From contig JAPJBO010000048.1 in the NCBI GenBank assembly GCA_030068145.1, positions 186,001 through 250,000 of the forward strand: a stretch of DNA of 64,000 nucleotides. The letters run 5' to 3'. Positions 40,806 through 52,895 of the stretch are shown piece after piece. Below the pieces are notes generated by a model that saw only the letters and a list, made by a program, of their open reading frames with translations, was not told the DNA's origin and did not search any database. Every line of letters begins with the position of its first letter. Within the stretch, counting starts at the first letter, position 1. A program made the translations under genes and the position numbers. Source of the DNA: Diplonema papillatum (taxonomy: Eukaryota > Euglenozoa > Diplonemea > Diplonemida > Diplonemidae).

Positions 40806-41604
40806 GGCTATTATTCGGGTGAGTTACCTCGCCCAACCGCTTGCATGAGGAATGCTCTAACAGTTTTCGTGGTCAGTCGGTATAAGAACCAGAAACTGCC
40901 TGTAACTTCGCCTTTCTTCCAGCCAGTATCCTGGCCAGAGCGCGACGAGGGAAGGCCATTACTATTCCGAAGCACAGTCAGTGACCGTTGAAGCGGGGGT
41001 GGGAGAAAAGGGGAATTTTGGTTGTTGATGTTTTTGTTGCTGTTGTTGTTTGTGTTGCCGTGTTTTTTTTTAAAATTCTGGAAATAAGGGAGGCGGGGTA
41101 AGGAAGAGCTGCGGTGATCTCGGCGGTTCGTCTTCGCTGCCTCGGGCGGGGGTGCTGCCATTCGGCGATTCTGTGCGAATCTGCTGCCATCGTTGGATGG
41201 GGGGCGTTCCTCAGGCTCGAGACTCGGTAATAATGAACCCGGCCCTTGGCACACCCGCTGCCAGCCGTACGGAAGGTTAGCGGCATCGCTGGTCCGGAGC
41301 ACCACTAGTGGCGGAATGAAATAAGACGCAACAAAACGAACGGTACAGTCAAAGCGCGCGGGACCTTCTGCCCCTCCCTTGCTGGCATGTGCATCTGTTG
41401 CAGTGGTTCGGGCCATCACCATCGCACTCCTACGCACGCCTGGCTGTTTGGTGCCAGTACGTCCAGTTTCGGGTCCGGTGCGTTCGGCAGGCGAGTTGTT
41501 ACGCTCGCTGACGGAGTGCCAAATTTCCATGGCCACCCGTCCTGCTGTCAAGATGAACCGACCACCCGTTGTGCGATCCGATGAGCGAACACTCGGACGC
41601 ATAC

Positions 41605-42545
41605 ACGGTGTACTCCAGCACCAGATGGGGGAGTTAACGGTGCGGTCAAAGCGTCGGGTGTACGTACACCCGCAAATCCCCACACCCGCAAATTCGGTGT
41701 GTAATCCACACAAATCCGGTGTGAAATACGGGGACACCCACAAATCCAGTGTGAAATGCAGGGGACACCCACAAATCCAGTGTGAAATCCAGTGTGACAC
41801 CCACAAATCCAGTGTGAAATACAGGGGACACCCACAATCCAGTGTGAAATACAGGTGACACCCACAAATCCAGTGTGAAATACAGGTGACACCCACAAAT
41901 CCAGTGTGATTTCCAGTGTGACACCCACAAATCCAAATCCAGTGCGAAATCCAGTGTCACGCCCACAAATCCAGTGTGAAATACAGGGGGCACGCACAAA
42001 TTCAGTGTGAAATACACGGGGACACCCGTAATACAGGTGATCACACTGGATTCGCACTGGATTTGCGGGTGGCACACACCAGGTTCACACTGGATTTTGC
42101 GGGTGTGCCACACACGCAAAATGGACCGTACACGGCGGACTGACCAGGTTGTCAAAGTCAGAAATGTTGCCACCGTGGTCTATTCGATTCAAGAAAGCCA
42201 CATCACGAAATTTCAAAACCCATGTTCTTACCGACGTACTTGTTGATGACCCGAGGTTTCTGCTCTTCGCACCTGCCACGGCAGAGAATTCTTGCTGCGC
42301 GTTGCTGGCAGGTTGTGCCGCAGGGGTATGCGCGATCTGCTGATAAACAAAAGTTATTGGACCCACTGTTGTTTGGCTGACCGTATCTTGGTCTAAAATT
42401 CCCAGAAAACGGTGTAAGTGCCTCATTTTCTTTGGGAATGCGGGAGTGGCACTCCCGCACTTTTTCACTCCCGCATTCACTCCCCCAACCGGTGGGGGAG
42501 TCCGCCGTGTACAGTCGAACTCCCCCACCCGGTGCTGGAGCACTT
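41605..42545. mobile_element. K-family element with internal ATCCAGTGTG minisatellite
   Basis: The left end CGGTGTACTCCAGCACC, then GAGTTAACGGTGCGGTCAAA. An array of about 20 degenerate units (CACCCACAAATCCAGTGTGA) fills 41680-42110. The right-type end is CACCCGGTGCTGGAGCAC at 42527-42544. Between them is an inner segment flanked by GTACACGGCGGACT (42128-42141) and its inverse AGTCCGCCGTGTAC (42499-42512), which may be a second nested insertion. Confidence 0.6.
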
Positions 42546-42769
42546 GCCTTTTGCAAGAGGTGTACCGCGCTTGACTTGAGGAGTGGGGAGGAAGGTGGGG
42601 CGCGACAAGTAGAGTAGTTGGGCTTTACTAGTGAGTTGACAACGGCGGTCTTTTTCGAAGAAGACTTCCGGAGCTAGGGTCTTGCACTGATAGACAAACC
42701 ATAGACGGTCGGCATCGACTGAACAATGGATGGTGAATTGATACTGCATGCAAATTATTGGTATGCACG

Positions 42770-42842
42770 TGCCTGGGGAGTGCAAGAACGGGCTTAGAAT
42801 GGGTAGATGCTACTGATGCAGAGTGAGTCTGGTTGGAGGCCT
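42770..42842 (+). repeat. SX fragment
   Basis: GCAAGAACGGGCTTAGAATGG then GCAGAGTGAGTCTGGTTGG, a short decayed piece of the SX family with a middle deletion. Confidence 0.55.
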
Positions 42843-43205
42843 CTCCCTGGGAAGATCGTAGTGTGTTCGGACTTCCTGTCTCTCATGCATACTTGATGCA
42901 CACAAGGGGGAGAGGAGAGAGAAGTCTCCGCATGTATTGGAACCTTTTTGATTCGCTACCTACTGATGTGCAGCCGTCGTTCCGGAAATGTTCTCTTCAG
43001 TACTGCGGAAGGGAGAGAGATCGAGAGAGAGAGAGAGATCGAGAGAGAGAGAGAGAGAGTTTGAATAGAGTATCTATTTGGTATCGGAAAGTAGGTGCGA
43101 GATCAGGCAAACCTTGTGCGCTAGCTTCGTTTAACCGTGAATCTAATAATCAGGGCTTACCCCACATTCTCGCTTTCATTTTATTTCCATTCTCCCCAAG
43201 TAATA

Positions 43206-44790
43206 ATGCCGATCCGCAAGGATAGCCGCACGCGCCGGGCCGCGCTGAACCGTCGACGGGTGATGGATCCTGACTGGGCGGCTGCTGAGGAAGCGGCGGA
43301 CGGGGCCACGCGGGGGTGGCGCATGTGGAACCCGTGCGAGCCCGGGGAGACGATGCACGCCCCTCCTCTTGCGGGAAAGGAAGGAAGGACCGGTCGCTGC
43401 TGAGGACCGGCTTGGAACGGTCGCCTGGGGGCTGGTCCCCCCCAGCCGACTCCGAACTTGAAGGACCTGGCGGGAGCATGACGACTGCTCTGCTCTCGTC
43501 GCCTGCTGACGATGGCGGAAAGCAGGAAGACCCGGGAAGCGCACCGACCAATGCTCCCGGGCACCACCCAGCTCGCCCCTCCTTCTGCGACAGTCGTTTC
43601 CCAACGCGACAGAAACCCTTGCCCGACGCCGGCTTTTTGCCTCGGCAGGTCAGGGGGTTGAAGTCGCGAAGGTCGAGACTGCTCAGGGGGAGGCAGCTTT
43701 TCCTGCGGCTCCACCCCCACTTCTACGACCCCCCGACCGCAGTTCCCCTCGGCTACCTGCCACCGGAGACGAGGGGCCTCACTCCGGGAATCGGTGCCCC
43801 GAGATCGACGAGGCCGCTCGACGTCACGGCTGTGCCGCCGATCGATCTCCGCGGCCTCCGGAGCCTAGCTGGCCCCGGGGCCCGCTTGCACGGCCTGCTC
43901 GACCTCCTGACGGACGGACACTCCTTCCGTCGGAAGTTGTTGGAAGTGCCTGTCCTGCCGGGTCGGAAGAGCGACGCATTTGCCCGGCATGCGGTGACGC
44001 TGGAAGGTGTCGGGTTTGTGGAGCGGGTTCCTCGGTCGCAGCCGCTGAAGTGCGTCCTGCCGGCATTCGCCGTCGAGAAGGGCGAGCAGCACTCGCGCGC
44101 CATCGTCGACGGCCGCCCGCTGAACGAGCTGATGGAGCCCCCGCCGAAGTTCAGCCTCTTGCGTGTCGACGAGGTCATCAAGAAGATGATGTCGAAGTCA
44201 CACGCAGTCGTAGTTGACCTGAAGTCCTACTTTTTCCAATTCCCAGTAGGACGGTCGACGTCGGCATTCTTCGGGCTTCGAACGAAGAGGCCGGACGGGG
44301 GCGTGGCCCTGTATCGGTGGCGCCGTCTGACGATGGGCTGGTCGTACTCGCCGGTGATTGCGCAGGACTCCGCACTCGTCGTCACGGAGCCTGCGAAGGA
44401 CGACAGGGTCGTCTGGTACGACGACTGGGCCCTCGTCGGTGACTGTCCGGACGCGCTTCGCGCAGTGCGCGACCGAGTCCTGCGACGCGCCCGCCAGGTG
44501 CGCATGACGGTCAACGACGAGAAGTCCGTCCTCGAGCCCAGCTCGACGCCGGTTGTCTTGGGGGTCGAGTTTGACCTCGCGGCGAAGAGGTACCGACTGA
44601 AGCAGGAGTGGGCGAGGAAGGCGCACCTCCTCTTTTGCTCGGTCGGTTCGATGCAGATGACTTTGCGTGGCGTTTGGAAGGTCGTCGGAACCGACTCAGG
44701 GCTTGTCGCCCAACAACATATATCCTTGTTCCATAGGTCCTCAGCTCGACCCCCCAAGACGCACCGAAGGTGCTCAAACAAGTTTGCTTA
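43206..44790 (+). mobile_element. Fossil retroelement reverse transcriptase region (DIRS- or LTR-type)
   Basis: The reverse transcriptase part is recognisable: VVVDLKSYFFQFPVG, RWRRLTMGWSYSPVIAQ and a catalytic-box-like VVWYDDWALVGD, followed by thumb-like sequence with LGVEFDLAAKRYRL. The fold and the DD box fit DIRS/LTR-type reverse transcriptases rather than LINEs. An N-terminal leader segment lies just upstream. RNase H and integrase or recombinase parts are not seen, so the copy is incomplete and broken. The right edge merges into a short repeat (44757-44795) that is also found at 58290-58320 and 48455-48480. Confidence 0.65.
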
Positions 44791-45127
44791 GAGAAACGAA
44801 GGGAGTGCAAGACGCCGTAAGTAAGAAAAGAACCCATGAGGGGTTGGTACCCTCTGCTTTCTTTGTTTGGCGTTTGGTTTCTTGGACTGCTTTGTGTTTT
44901 AAGTTTGTGTTCGGAGTTTTCGTTTTCCCACGGCGGTGTTGGGCGCACCTAGTTGATCTAGTGTGGTGTTTCGCCCGGGCCCTCAGACCAATCGAGAGTC
45001 AGGGCACATAGCGGGTCCATTGGATGGGCCATCACATGTTCTTTTATCGGATTTTCACTCTTCGTTTGACGTTAGTTGATCCTGGAGACTGGGCCCCAGC
45101 TGATGGAGTGCTCTGCGCCTACTTGTT

Positions 45128-45213
45128 AGCGTTATTTGTGGAATTTCTTGTTTGATTTTGAGTGCAAATTCGCTTAAGGATCCGGAGTTTTAAAGTTTCC
45201 GGGTGACCATCGT
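45128..45213 (-). repeat. PM motif copy, extended
   Basis: AGCGTTATTTGTGGAATTTC, then AAATTCGCTTAAGGATCCGG and AGTTTCCGGGTGACC. It is one of the longest copies, combining the left and right blocks of the motif. Confidence 0.65.
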
Positions 45214-45776
45214 GTAAAAGGGATTCTTCTGAGGTATCGTGTAGTGGTACGAATTATCACACCTGGGTCCGTAGGAAACCCTCGGGCTCTTTCGGCACGC
45301 AGTCGAACCAATGTCATCCCGTCTCAAGTGCCCCACGGACGCTAGCCTCGCGAGAAGGCGAAAACGTGCGACGAAGGAAGAATTGTGTGGCAACGTGATA
45401 CGTGTGTGTGTGTGTGCGATGATGTGGGTTTGCGTGGCAGCCTGAAACGTGTGCGCTGGCTGTTATACGAGCTTGATGCTCCGCATGCTTGGTGCCGTGT
45501 GCCGTGGGCACCGCCAGCTGCACACGGAGATTCGTTTGCGATAATAAACCCTCGGAGGGAAAAAGACTGCGTGTTAATCCCACTCAAAGAAAAACATCAG
45601 AAACCCAAACTGGGCGTCACCAGAAGTCCAAAACCCGGAACCTACCACTCGGGTGCCCATAAAATGCTCCGGAAATGCGGGAGAAGTGGTCAGACGCTCG
45701 TTTGGGTTGAAATAATGGCTGCAGAATGCGAAAACAAAGTGAAGTCACCCCCCACGAGGCAATTCCTAGCAACCGA

Positions 45777-47488
45777 CACGGTGTACTCCAGCACCGGGGA
45801 GGGGAAGCTAAATGTGCGGTCAAAGTGTCGGGCGTGGGTATACCCGCAAAGCCAGTGTGCCACACCCGCAAAGCCGGTGTGCCACACCTGCAAATCCAGT
45901 GTGCCACACCCGCAAAGCCAGTGTGTCACACCCGCAAAGCCAGTGTGCCACACCCGCAAAGCCAGTGTGCCACACCCGCAAAGCCAGTGTGCCACACCCG
46001 CAAAGCCAGTGTGTCACACCCGCAAAGCCAGTGTGCCACACCCGCAAAGCCAGTGTGTCACACCCGCAAAGCCAGTGTGTCACACCCGCAAAGCCAGTGT
46101 GTCACACCCGCAAAGCCAGTGTGTCACACCCGCAAAGCCAGTGTGCCACACCCGCTAATCCACCCGCAAAGCCAGTGTGCCACACCCGCAAAGCCAGTGT
46201 GCGACACCCGCTAATCCAGTGTGCCACACCCGCAAAGCCAGTGTGCCACACCCGCAAAGCCAGTGTGTCACACCCGCAAAGCCAGTTTGCCACACCCGCA
46301 AAGCCAGTGTGCCACACCCGCAAAGCCAGTGTGTCACACCCGCAAAGCCAGTGTGCCACACCCGCAAAGCCAGTGTGCCACACCCGCAAAGCCAGTGTGT
46401 CACACCCGCAAAGCCAGTGTGCCACACCCGCTAATCCAGTGTGCCACACCCGCAAAGCCAGTGTGCCACACCCGCAAAGCCAGTGTGTCACACCCGCAAA
46501 GCCAGTGTGCCACACCCGCAAAGCCAGTGTGCCACACCCGCAAAGCCAGTGTGCCACACCCGCAAAGCCGGTGTGTCACACCCGCAAAGCCAGTGTGCCA
46601 CACCCGCTAATCCAGTGTGTCACACCCGCAAAGCCAGTGTGCCACACCCGCAAAGCCAGTGTGTCACACCCGCAAAGCCAGTGTGCCACACCCGCAAAGC
46701 CAGTGTGCCACACCCGCAAAGCCAGTGTGCCACACCCGCAAAGCCAGTGTGCCACACCCGCTAATCCAGTGTGTCACACCCGCAAAGCCAGTGTGCCACA
46801 CCCGCTAATCCAGTGAGAAGGCGGCATCCTGACCGGCAGCTTCCGGCCCCACACCCGGGTAGCAACACAGCGGCGAGAAGTGGAAGGCACGGGCAAGACA
46901 CACCGCCGCGCACGTGGCAGCGGCCAGCTTTTGGGACGTCCTAGCGAACGCCGAGAAGAAGAAAGCCGACGCGCAACGGGCGGGGGGCGCAGACCGGGGG
47001 ATCGTCAACCAACCCGCCCGACAGCGGCTGCGGCGGCAGCGACAACGGCAGACATCGACAGACGGCGACGTCGCGAGAACGCACCGAAGAACCCGCGGCA
47101 CAGCAACAATCCATTCCCCGCGCGGGGGGGGATGGCCGTGGAACCCTCCCCCGGGACGACGAAGGCTGGGGAGAGCCGGGGGCAGCGAAGTAACGAAGCC
47201 CGCGAACGGTGGGTAGTGACCCCTCCGAACAGCCTCCCTGGGCCTGGCCCACGCCGGATGCCACAACCCCTTCACCCCGGCGGCGGCGCATTGGCATGAG
47301 CTGGGAACCTCAAGGGGAGCAGCGCGCGAGGCATCATCCACGCTTCAAAGGCTCACACACCCGCAAATCCGGTGTGAAATTCAGTGTGACACCCGTAAAA
47401 CAGGTGAACACTGGATTTGCGGGTGAACCACACCCGCAAAATGGACCGCACAGCTTAACTCACCCACCCGGTGTTGGAGCACACCGCG
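45777..47488. mobile_element. K-family element with internal minisatellite and captured GC-rich segment
   Basis: The left end CGGTGTACTCCAGCACCGGG and the right end CCCGGTGTTGGAGCACACCG are near-perfect inverses, followed on both sides by matching sub-ends (GTGCGGTC and its inverse). Inside is a minisatellite at 45842-46815 made of the 22-bp unit CACCCGCAAAGCCAGTGTGY (about 44 units), then about 530 bp of unique GC-rich DNA, then a short block of the same unit. The family is also at 41.6-42.5 kb. Confidence 0.75.
46816..47345 (+). other. GC-rich, coding-like segment inside the K element
   Basis: A plus-strand frame reads AAASFWDVLANAEKKKADAQ followed by RAGGADRGIVNQPARQRLRR. GC content and residue use resemble host exons, unlike the rest of the element. 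It may be a captured host gene piece. No splice sites were assigned. Confidence 0.35.
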
Positions 47489-47660
47489 GAGGACAGCGAC
47501 AACGGCAACGACAGGCGGCCACCACGCCCGTGTCGCAGATAGTTTTGACTTGATCGGAACACACCTGGCGAAGAAATGCGTAGTTTTGTTTTATTCTTTT
47601 ACTTGTTAGTTGTCGACAACTTTTTTTGTATTTAGGTGTCATTCAGATGTAAATCCAAAG

Positions 47661-47760
47661 CCGCCCACGTCAAATTTTGTTGAGCATTGAGTTCTTTTAA
47701 GTACATGAACCTTGTTAAGCAGCGGCTGCCAAAACTTGCCGTGACACGTGGAGGAAAGGA
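47661..47760 (+). repeat. H repeat, short form
   Basis: GCCGCCCACGTCAAATTTTG, CTTTTAAGTACATGAACC, GTTAAGCAGCGGCTGCC and GCCGTGACACG, about 100 bp. This is the internally deleted relative of the 11.7-12.7 kb element. Confidence 0.75.
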
Positions 47761-47800
47761 GAAAATGTTTCTAAAAAAGAAAAGAAGGTTGAAGTATGGC

Positions 47801-47997
47801 TAAAATACTCGAGGGACTGCCTTGTGCTCATTTCGAAGGAGGCTAGAGGGGGGGGAAACAATACAACTACGAAGTGGGTCTTTTTGTTGAACGCTTACGC
47901 CCGCCACGAAACCCCGATTTTCCTGTGTTTCGTGTGGCTACAGTAGTTTTACCTCCTTTTGATCTATCGCAACTGGCAGTCTCCTCAAGCATTTCCT
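47801..47997 (+). repeat. MR1 dispersed repeat, right end lost
   Basis: It runs from AAATACTCGAGGGACTGCC to CAAGCATTTCCTGCC. The short H repeat begins right where MR1 breaks, so the H copy probably inserted into it. Confidence 0.75.
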
Positions 47998-48004
47998 GCC
48001 CTCA

Positions 48005-48125
48005 AGTGGTGTCACCTAAGGGGCTGTCTCAGGGCCGCCCACGTGATAAAGCCGGTAAGCACAGGGAACTTTTAAGTACACGACCACTGTTAAGCAGCGG
48101 CTGCCGGCTTATCCCGTGTTTATAT
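48005..48125 (+). repeat. H repeat, short form, inserted in MR1
   Basis: GTGGTGTCACCTAAGG, GGGCCGCCCACGTGATAAAG, CTTTTAAGTACACGACCAC and GTTAAGCAGCGGCTGCC. It has the same order as the inverted copy at 59948-60105. Confidence 0.75.
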
Positions 48126-48581
48126 GTAGTTATCATGAACTACATGACTACATTAACATCAACATCAACATGACTACATTATAGAAAGAGTAGCGTTGGC
48201 ACTCAAAGCAGACGGAAGAGGCCACCTCAGCGCAAGTTGTGCTGCTTCCCCATCGCCGAAGATACAAATTCCGCGTGCACGGTTTCCCTCACCTTCCTCC
48301 TTCTAAAATTGCTCGTGTGGTCTACCTTCGAAGGGGGAGTACGAAAGGGAGGTAAACGGTGGGGTCTGCGTTAGTCAGTTTTTGCTCTACCCGCCAACCT
48401 CGCCTGCGGCGAGTGGACATTGGGAGTTTCACTCAGACACGTAAGGTACCAACATGAAGCGCCGAAGGCGCTCAAGCAAGTTTGCTATGCGTGTGTGTTT
48501 GTGGGTTTGTCTGATTGTGTGTTTATGTGATTGTTTTTGCGGTAGCTGGCATATGGGGGGCTTCCTAAATCCCCCCGAGAA

Positions 48582-48874
48582 AAATACTCGAGGTTGCTGC
48601 TTCGACTCCGAATGAAAGGGAGGAAATATAGAGGTAAGGGGCAAATACAATACAAACACAATCTGATTTGTTCTTCGCTTACACCACCGTGTGTTGTTTT
48701 CTCACTCAGGACTTTTACCTGTTTTGTTTGTGTGATTTGTCGTGTCGGGGTAGACCCGCATGATCTCACGTCCGTTCAACACGTGGTTCGGTAGTTACAG
48801 CACTTGGGATCCCTTCTGTTTTTTGTCGGGCAGCATCGTCGAGCATTTCCTTTCAAGCTGGCGCTTATGTAAAA
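48582..48874 (+). repeat. MR2 dispersed repeat
   Basis: AAATACTCGAGGTTGCTGC to AGCTGGCGCTTATGTAAAA, near full length. Confidence 0.8.
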
Positions 48875-48962
48875 GAAACTTGGGCTGCTTGGGTAAGTTT
48901 AAAATACGCCAGCGCTTTCTGGTTTCGTTAAGATACCCGCTCCGGAGACCGAAGCAAAATCT

Positions 48963-49012
48963 CGTCAAACGACTTGACGAGTTCAGACGAGTAGAGACGA
49001 GGTTAGACGAGC
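48963..49012. repeat. GACGAG-rich hairpin region
   Basis: CTCGTCAAACGACTTGACGAG is a perfect hairpin, followed by further AGACGAG units. It is related to the hairpins at 55301-55340 and 59336-59374. Confidence 0.7.
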
Positions 49013-49214
49013 GTCCTCAGCGACTTCTCCGGAAGAGGGCCGTGCGCCCTGTCCTAGAGACTGCCCATGTAGCAACACTCGAAGCGGGGGAATGCGTAGG
49101 GTTCGGACGTCCGGCATGAACCTGTGGAAAACGTTGAGGCACACAGGGCACTTTCTTGCTGGTTGGAACACGGACGAAGGGCGGACTTGTGAACTGCAGT
49201 ACTAGAGTTAGTAC

Positions 49215-49410
49215 AGCAGTCCACGCGCCGAACCGGCCCGCGTCACAGGTGACGCCAACGGGAGAAGCCCGCACAGCAGGGAGTGGAGACGAGTGATGCA
49301 ACAAGCCCGGGCGATCCAAGACCAGGCGACCAACCAGAGACCCGGGCTAAGTAGTCTGGACCCCAGTGCGATGGGCCTTTCTTCGGAGGAACCCACGCAC
49401 TAAAAGTTTC
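49215..49410 (+). repeat. R dispersed repeat
   Basis: GCGTCACAGGTGACGCCAAC, GCAGGGAGTGGAGACGAG and GAGACCCGGGC, then GGGCCTTTCTTCGGAGGA. Other copies are at 59685-59940 (plus) and 52975-53330 (minus, partial). It may be a LINE 3' end. Confidence 0.6.
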
Positions 49411-49609
49411 GAATCAGGAACTCACACCACGGGTGCCCGCAGCACGATATGCCGATGCGCGAAGACTGCAGGCAGGCTGCCAAAATCTTGGGTCTAATTT
49501 TTGGTTCCCAACTCGGGTCCAAGTTTTGGGTCAGGTTTTGGGCTCAAGTTTCGGTCCACGCGGGCCCGGTCTGAAGTCTGGGCCTAATTACTGGTAGCGT
49601 CAGGCCAGT

Positions 49610-50265
49610 AACCACCAGCAGCCACGAGTAGCCACCATTAGTCACCAGCAGCCACGAGTAGCCACCATTAGTCACCAGCAGCCGCGAGTAGCCACCATTA
49701 GTCACCAGCAGCAGCGAGTAGCCACCATTAGTCACCAGCAGCCGCGAGTAGCCACCATTAGTCACCAGCAGCCGCGAGTAGCCACCATTAGTCACCAGCA
49801 GCAGCGAGTAGCCACCATTAGTCACCAGCAGCAGCGAGTAGCCACCATTAGTCACCAGCAGCCGCGAGTAGCCACCATTAGTCACCAGCAGCAGCGAGTA
49901 GCCACCATTAGTCACCAGCAGCAGCGAGTAGCCACCATTAGTCACCAGCAGCAGCGAGTAGCCACCATTAGTCACCAGCAGCCGCGAGTAGCCACCATTA
50001 GTCACCAGCAGCCGCGAGTAGCCACCATTAGTCACCAGCAGCCGCGAGTAGCCACCATTAGTCACCAGCAGCAGCGAGTAGCCACCATTAGTCACCAGCA
50101 GCCGCGAGTAGCCAACATTAGTCACCAGCAGCAGCGAGTAGCCACCATTAGTCACCAGCAGCCGCGAGTAGCCACCATTAGTCACCAGCAGCAGCGAGTA
50201 GCCACCATTAGTCACCAGCAGCCGCGAGTAGCTACCAGCAGCCGCGAGTAGCCACGAGCAGCTAC
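49610..50265. repeat. 30-bp minisatellite
   Basis: About 21 units of GCCACCATTAGTCACCAGCA followed by GCMGCGAGTA, with almost no drift except C/A at one position. Because the unit is a multiple of 3 it creates an artificial long frame. Confidence 0.95.
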
Positions 50266-50894
50266 CAGTAGCCACCGGTAGCCACTAGCAGCCACCAGGG
50301 ACTACCGGACCTGCGAAGTCGGCGGCCAGGACAGTGCTGTAAGCGGGGGCATCATCACCGCCGGGTGCTACAGCAACAACCCGAGCACGACCAGCAGAAG
50401 AGACGGAAGCACTTCGCCCCCGGGGATGCCCGAAGCGACAGAGCGGCGTGGCCCCGAGGACTTGCTACACCCTTACCCGCCTTTCGGTTCAGGTCAGTTT
50501 CGGGAAGCGACAGTCATGAGAAACCAAAATACTCGGAGACAAAACCATATCGGAAGCACTTAAGTGGGGAAAATATTTATCGGAACGTTTCCGATAAATA
50601 TTTTTTTGTTTCCGATAAATATTTTTCTGTTTCCGATAAATATTTTTTTGTTTCCGATAAATATTTTTTTGTTTCCGATAAATATTTTTTGTTTCCGATA
50701 AATATTTTTTGTTTCCGATAAATATTTTTTTGTTTCCGATAAATATTTTTTGTTTCCGATACATAGATGGCCGGTTGATAACGTTATATAACGTTATATA
50801 ACGTTATAACGGTGATAACGTTATATAACGTTATATAACGTTATATAACGGTCGAAAACGCAAAATAACGGAAAAAATAACGCAAATAACGGTT

Positions 50895-51290
50895 TTTAGA
50901 ATTTTTCCGATTTTGGCCATGTTTCCAGATTTTTGTCATTTTTTCCTCATTTTGGTCCATTTCGGCCATTTTTTCCGATTTTGGCCATTTTTGCCAGATT
51001 TTGGTCAATCTTAGCCAATTTTTCCAGACTTTTGCCGATTTTTTCAGGTTTTGGCCATTTTGCCGATTTTTTCCAGATTTCGGCAATCTTTGCCGATTTT
51101 TCCAGATTTCGGCCATTTTTGCCGATTTTTCAAGATTTTGGACAATTTTGAGATTTTGGCCACTCTGGCCGATTTATCCAGATCAGTCAATTTCGGCCAT
51201 TTTTTCCGATTTTTCCAGATTTCCCGATTTTCCAGATTTTGGTCAATTTCGGCCATTTTTGCCAATTTTTCCAGACTTTTGCCGATTTTT
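50895..51290. repeat. TTTTGGCCA array, left side of the inner element
   Basis: Irregular repeats of CCAGATTTTGGCCATTTT and TTGCCGATTTTTCCAGA. The reverse complement array is at 52275-52590, so the two form a second, imperfect layer of inverted repeats. Confidence 0.85.
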
Positions 51291-51725
51291 GGATCCCGGT
51301 CACAAAAACTGTTCGGAAACAAACCCTGGTCCGAAAAGAATTCGTAGTAACCGGTCCTCAGGGGTCCGTATAGCCCCTCCCCAGAGCTTTTTCTCTTTTA
51401 CTTATTTTCTTGCGGACTTCCACCCAAGCGCGACAAACGCGATCCTTCCGGATTCACATGACTCTTTCACTGTGCGATGTTGTTCTTGGGATGTGGATGT
51501 CTGCAGTTTTGGGTTTCCGGCGCGTGTCCCTCAGTCGGTGGCCCGTAACGGTCGTTTGCAGTGTCCTTCGTGAGGCAGCAGATGTCACCAGCATGATCCG
51601 GCCACTGGAGTCCAACTTGTCCAAGCTTGTCCACTCGGCAGACCGTTGCGTACTATGCCAGTCAGACAAGGTCCCAGTACCAAATATGGGTGCATGATGA
51701 GCACGAGACATGCAAAGTCGAGCAG

Positions 51726-52076
51726 TCACAGCTGGCGCTTCCCGTAGAACCCAGCCAGCCCGGGGTCGGTTTTCTTGATCCGGTCGATGAATCGTTGTTC
51801 CGGGCTCTTACTTGGTGGTTTCGTGACAGGGAGAACGCTGGGGCCAGTCAATGCCAGGTCGCGGGACAAGGCCTCGACGCGCAGCGTTTCCGCCACCTTC
51901 TTCCTTCCGCGTCGCGCCTTTGCAACCGAGGCGCTGCTGCTGCTGCTGTTGCTATCCGTACTTTCGGCGCGAGGCCGTTTGCGCTGTGTACCTGGGGTCT
52001 TCGGCTGAGCTTTCGGCTGAGCTTTAGGTTGAACCTTCGGCTTCGGCTGGACCTTCGGGGAGCTTTTCGCAGGCAT
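51726..52076 (-). CDS. Small basic Ser/Pro/Lys-rich protein of the inner element
   Basis: ATG at 52076 gives MPAKSSPKVQPKPKVQPKAQ; the frame stops after 116 codons. The first 35 residues are imperfect KVQPK/KAQPK repeats. Then come TQRKRPRAESTDSN, a Ser run and KARRGRKK (two nuclear-localisation-like clusters), and a more folded-looking end, SPEQRFIDRIKKTDPGLAGF. It is the only sizeable frame with ordinary codon use in the inner element. I recognise no family. It could be a DNA-binding accessory protein or a captured host exon. The frame is intact, so the copy may be young. Confidence 0.45.
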   Translation of the reverse strand: MPAKSSPKVQPKPKVQPKAQPKAQPKTPGTQRKRPRAESTDSNSSSSSASVAKARRGRKKVAETLRVEALSRDLALTGPSVLPVTKPPSKSPEQRFIDRIKKTDPGLAGFYGKRQL

Positions 52077-52626
52077 AGTCGATATTCCCTTTGGAAAGAC
52101 TAGTGTGGCTGAAATCGAAGCGGGTGGGGCGGTACACGTGTTTTTGTGTTTCCGACGATCCCGAATGGGCGTACAGATTGGTGTCTTTCGACCTTTTTTT
52201 TTTTCCGCGCACGGACTGCCTGTTCGAGCTTGTGCGGGTTTAAGAAACTCAGACAAGAATAGCTCTGGTGAGGGGCAGGGCATAAATGACCAAAACCCTG
52301 GAAAAATCGGCAAAAACGGCCAAAATGGGCAAAGTCTGGAAAACATGGCAAAACTGGCCAAAAATGACCAAAACCTGGAAAAATCGGCAAAAATAGCCAA
52401 ATTTTTGAAAAACATGGCAAAAATGGCCAATCCTGGCCAAATCGGTAAAAACGGCCAAAATGGGCCAAAATCTGGAAAACACGGCAAAACTGGTCAACAT
52501 TGACCAAAATCTGGAAAAATTGGCAAAAATAACCAAAATTGGCCAAAATCTGGAAAATGTGGCAAAAATGGCCAAAAATGACCAAAATCTGGAGGACAGT
52601 GTGACCTCCCATGGACTGGTAAAAAA

Positions 52627-52895
52627 CCGTTATATAACGTTATATAACGTTATATAACGTTATATAACGTTATATAACGTTATTATAACGTTATTAACGT
52701 TATATAACGTTATTATACCGTTATTATAACGTTATATAACGTTATATAACGGAATAACGGTCAAATAACGTTATTTTTCGACCAAAAATGGCAAATAACG
52801 GTTTTATAACGGTCAATAACGGTTTTTCTGGATTTAGGGGGGGGGTAACAAATAACTCCGGGAATAACGTTATATAACGTTATATAACGTTATAT
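52627..52895. repeat. TATAACGT palindromic array, right side
   Basis: More than 15 self-complementary TTATATAACG units with variants. The mirror array is at 50780-50845. Confidence 0.9.

Noticed and set aside
45812-46816. A 334-codon repeat protein
   Set aside because: The frames are created by the 22-bp tandem array. Several overlapping frames give the same shifted peptide repeat, as expected from non-coding tandem DNA.
49544-50275. A 243-codon Tyr/Ser/Leu repeat protein
   Set aside because: It is a translation of the 30-bp minisatellite.
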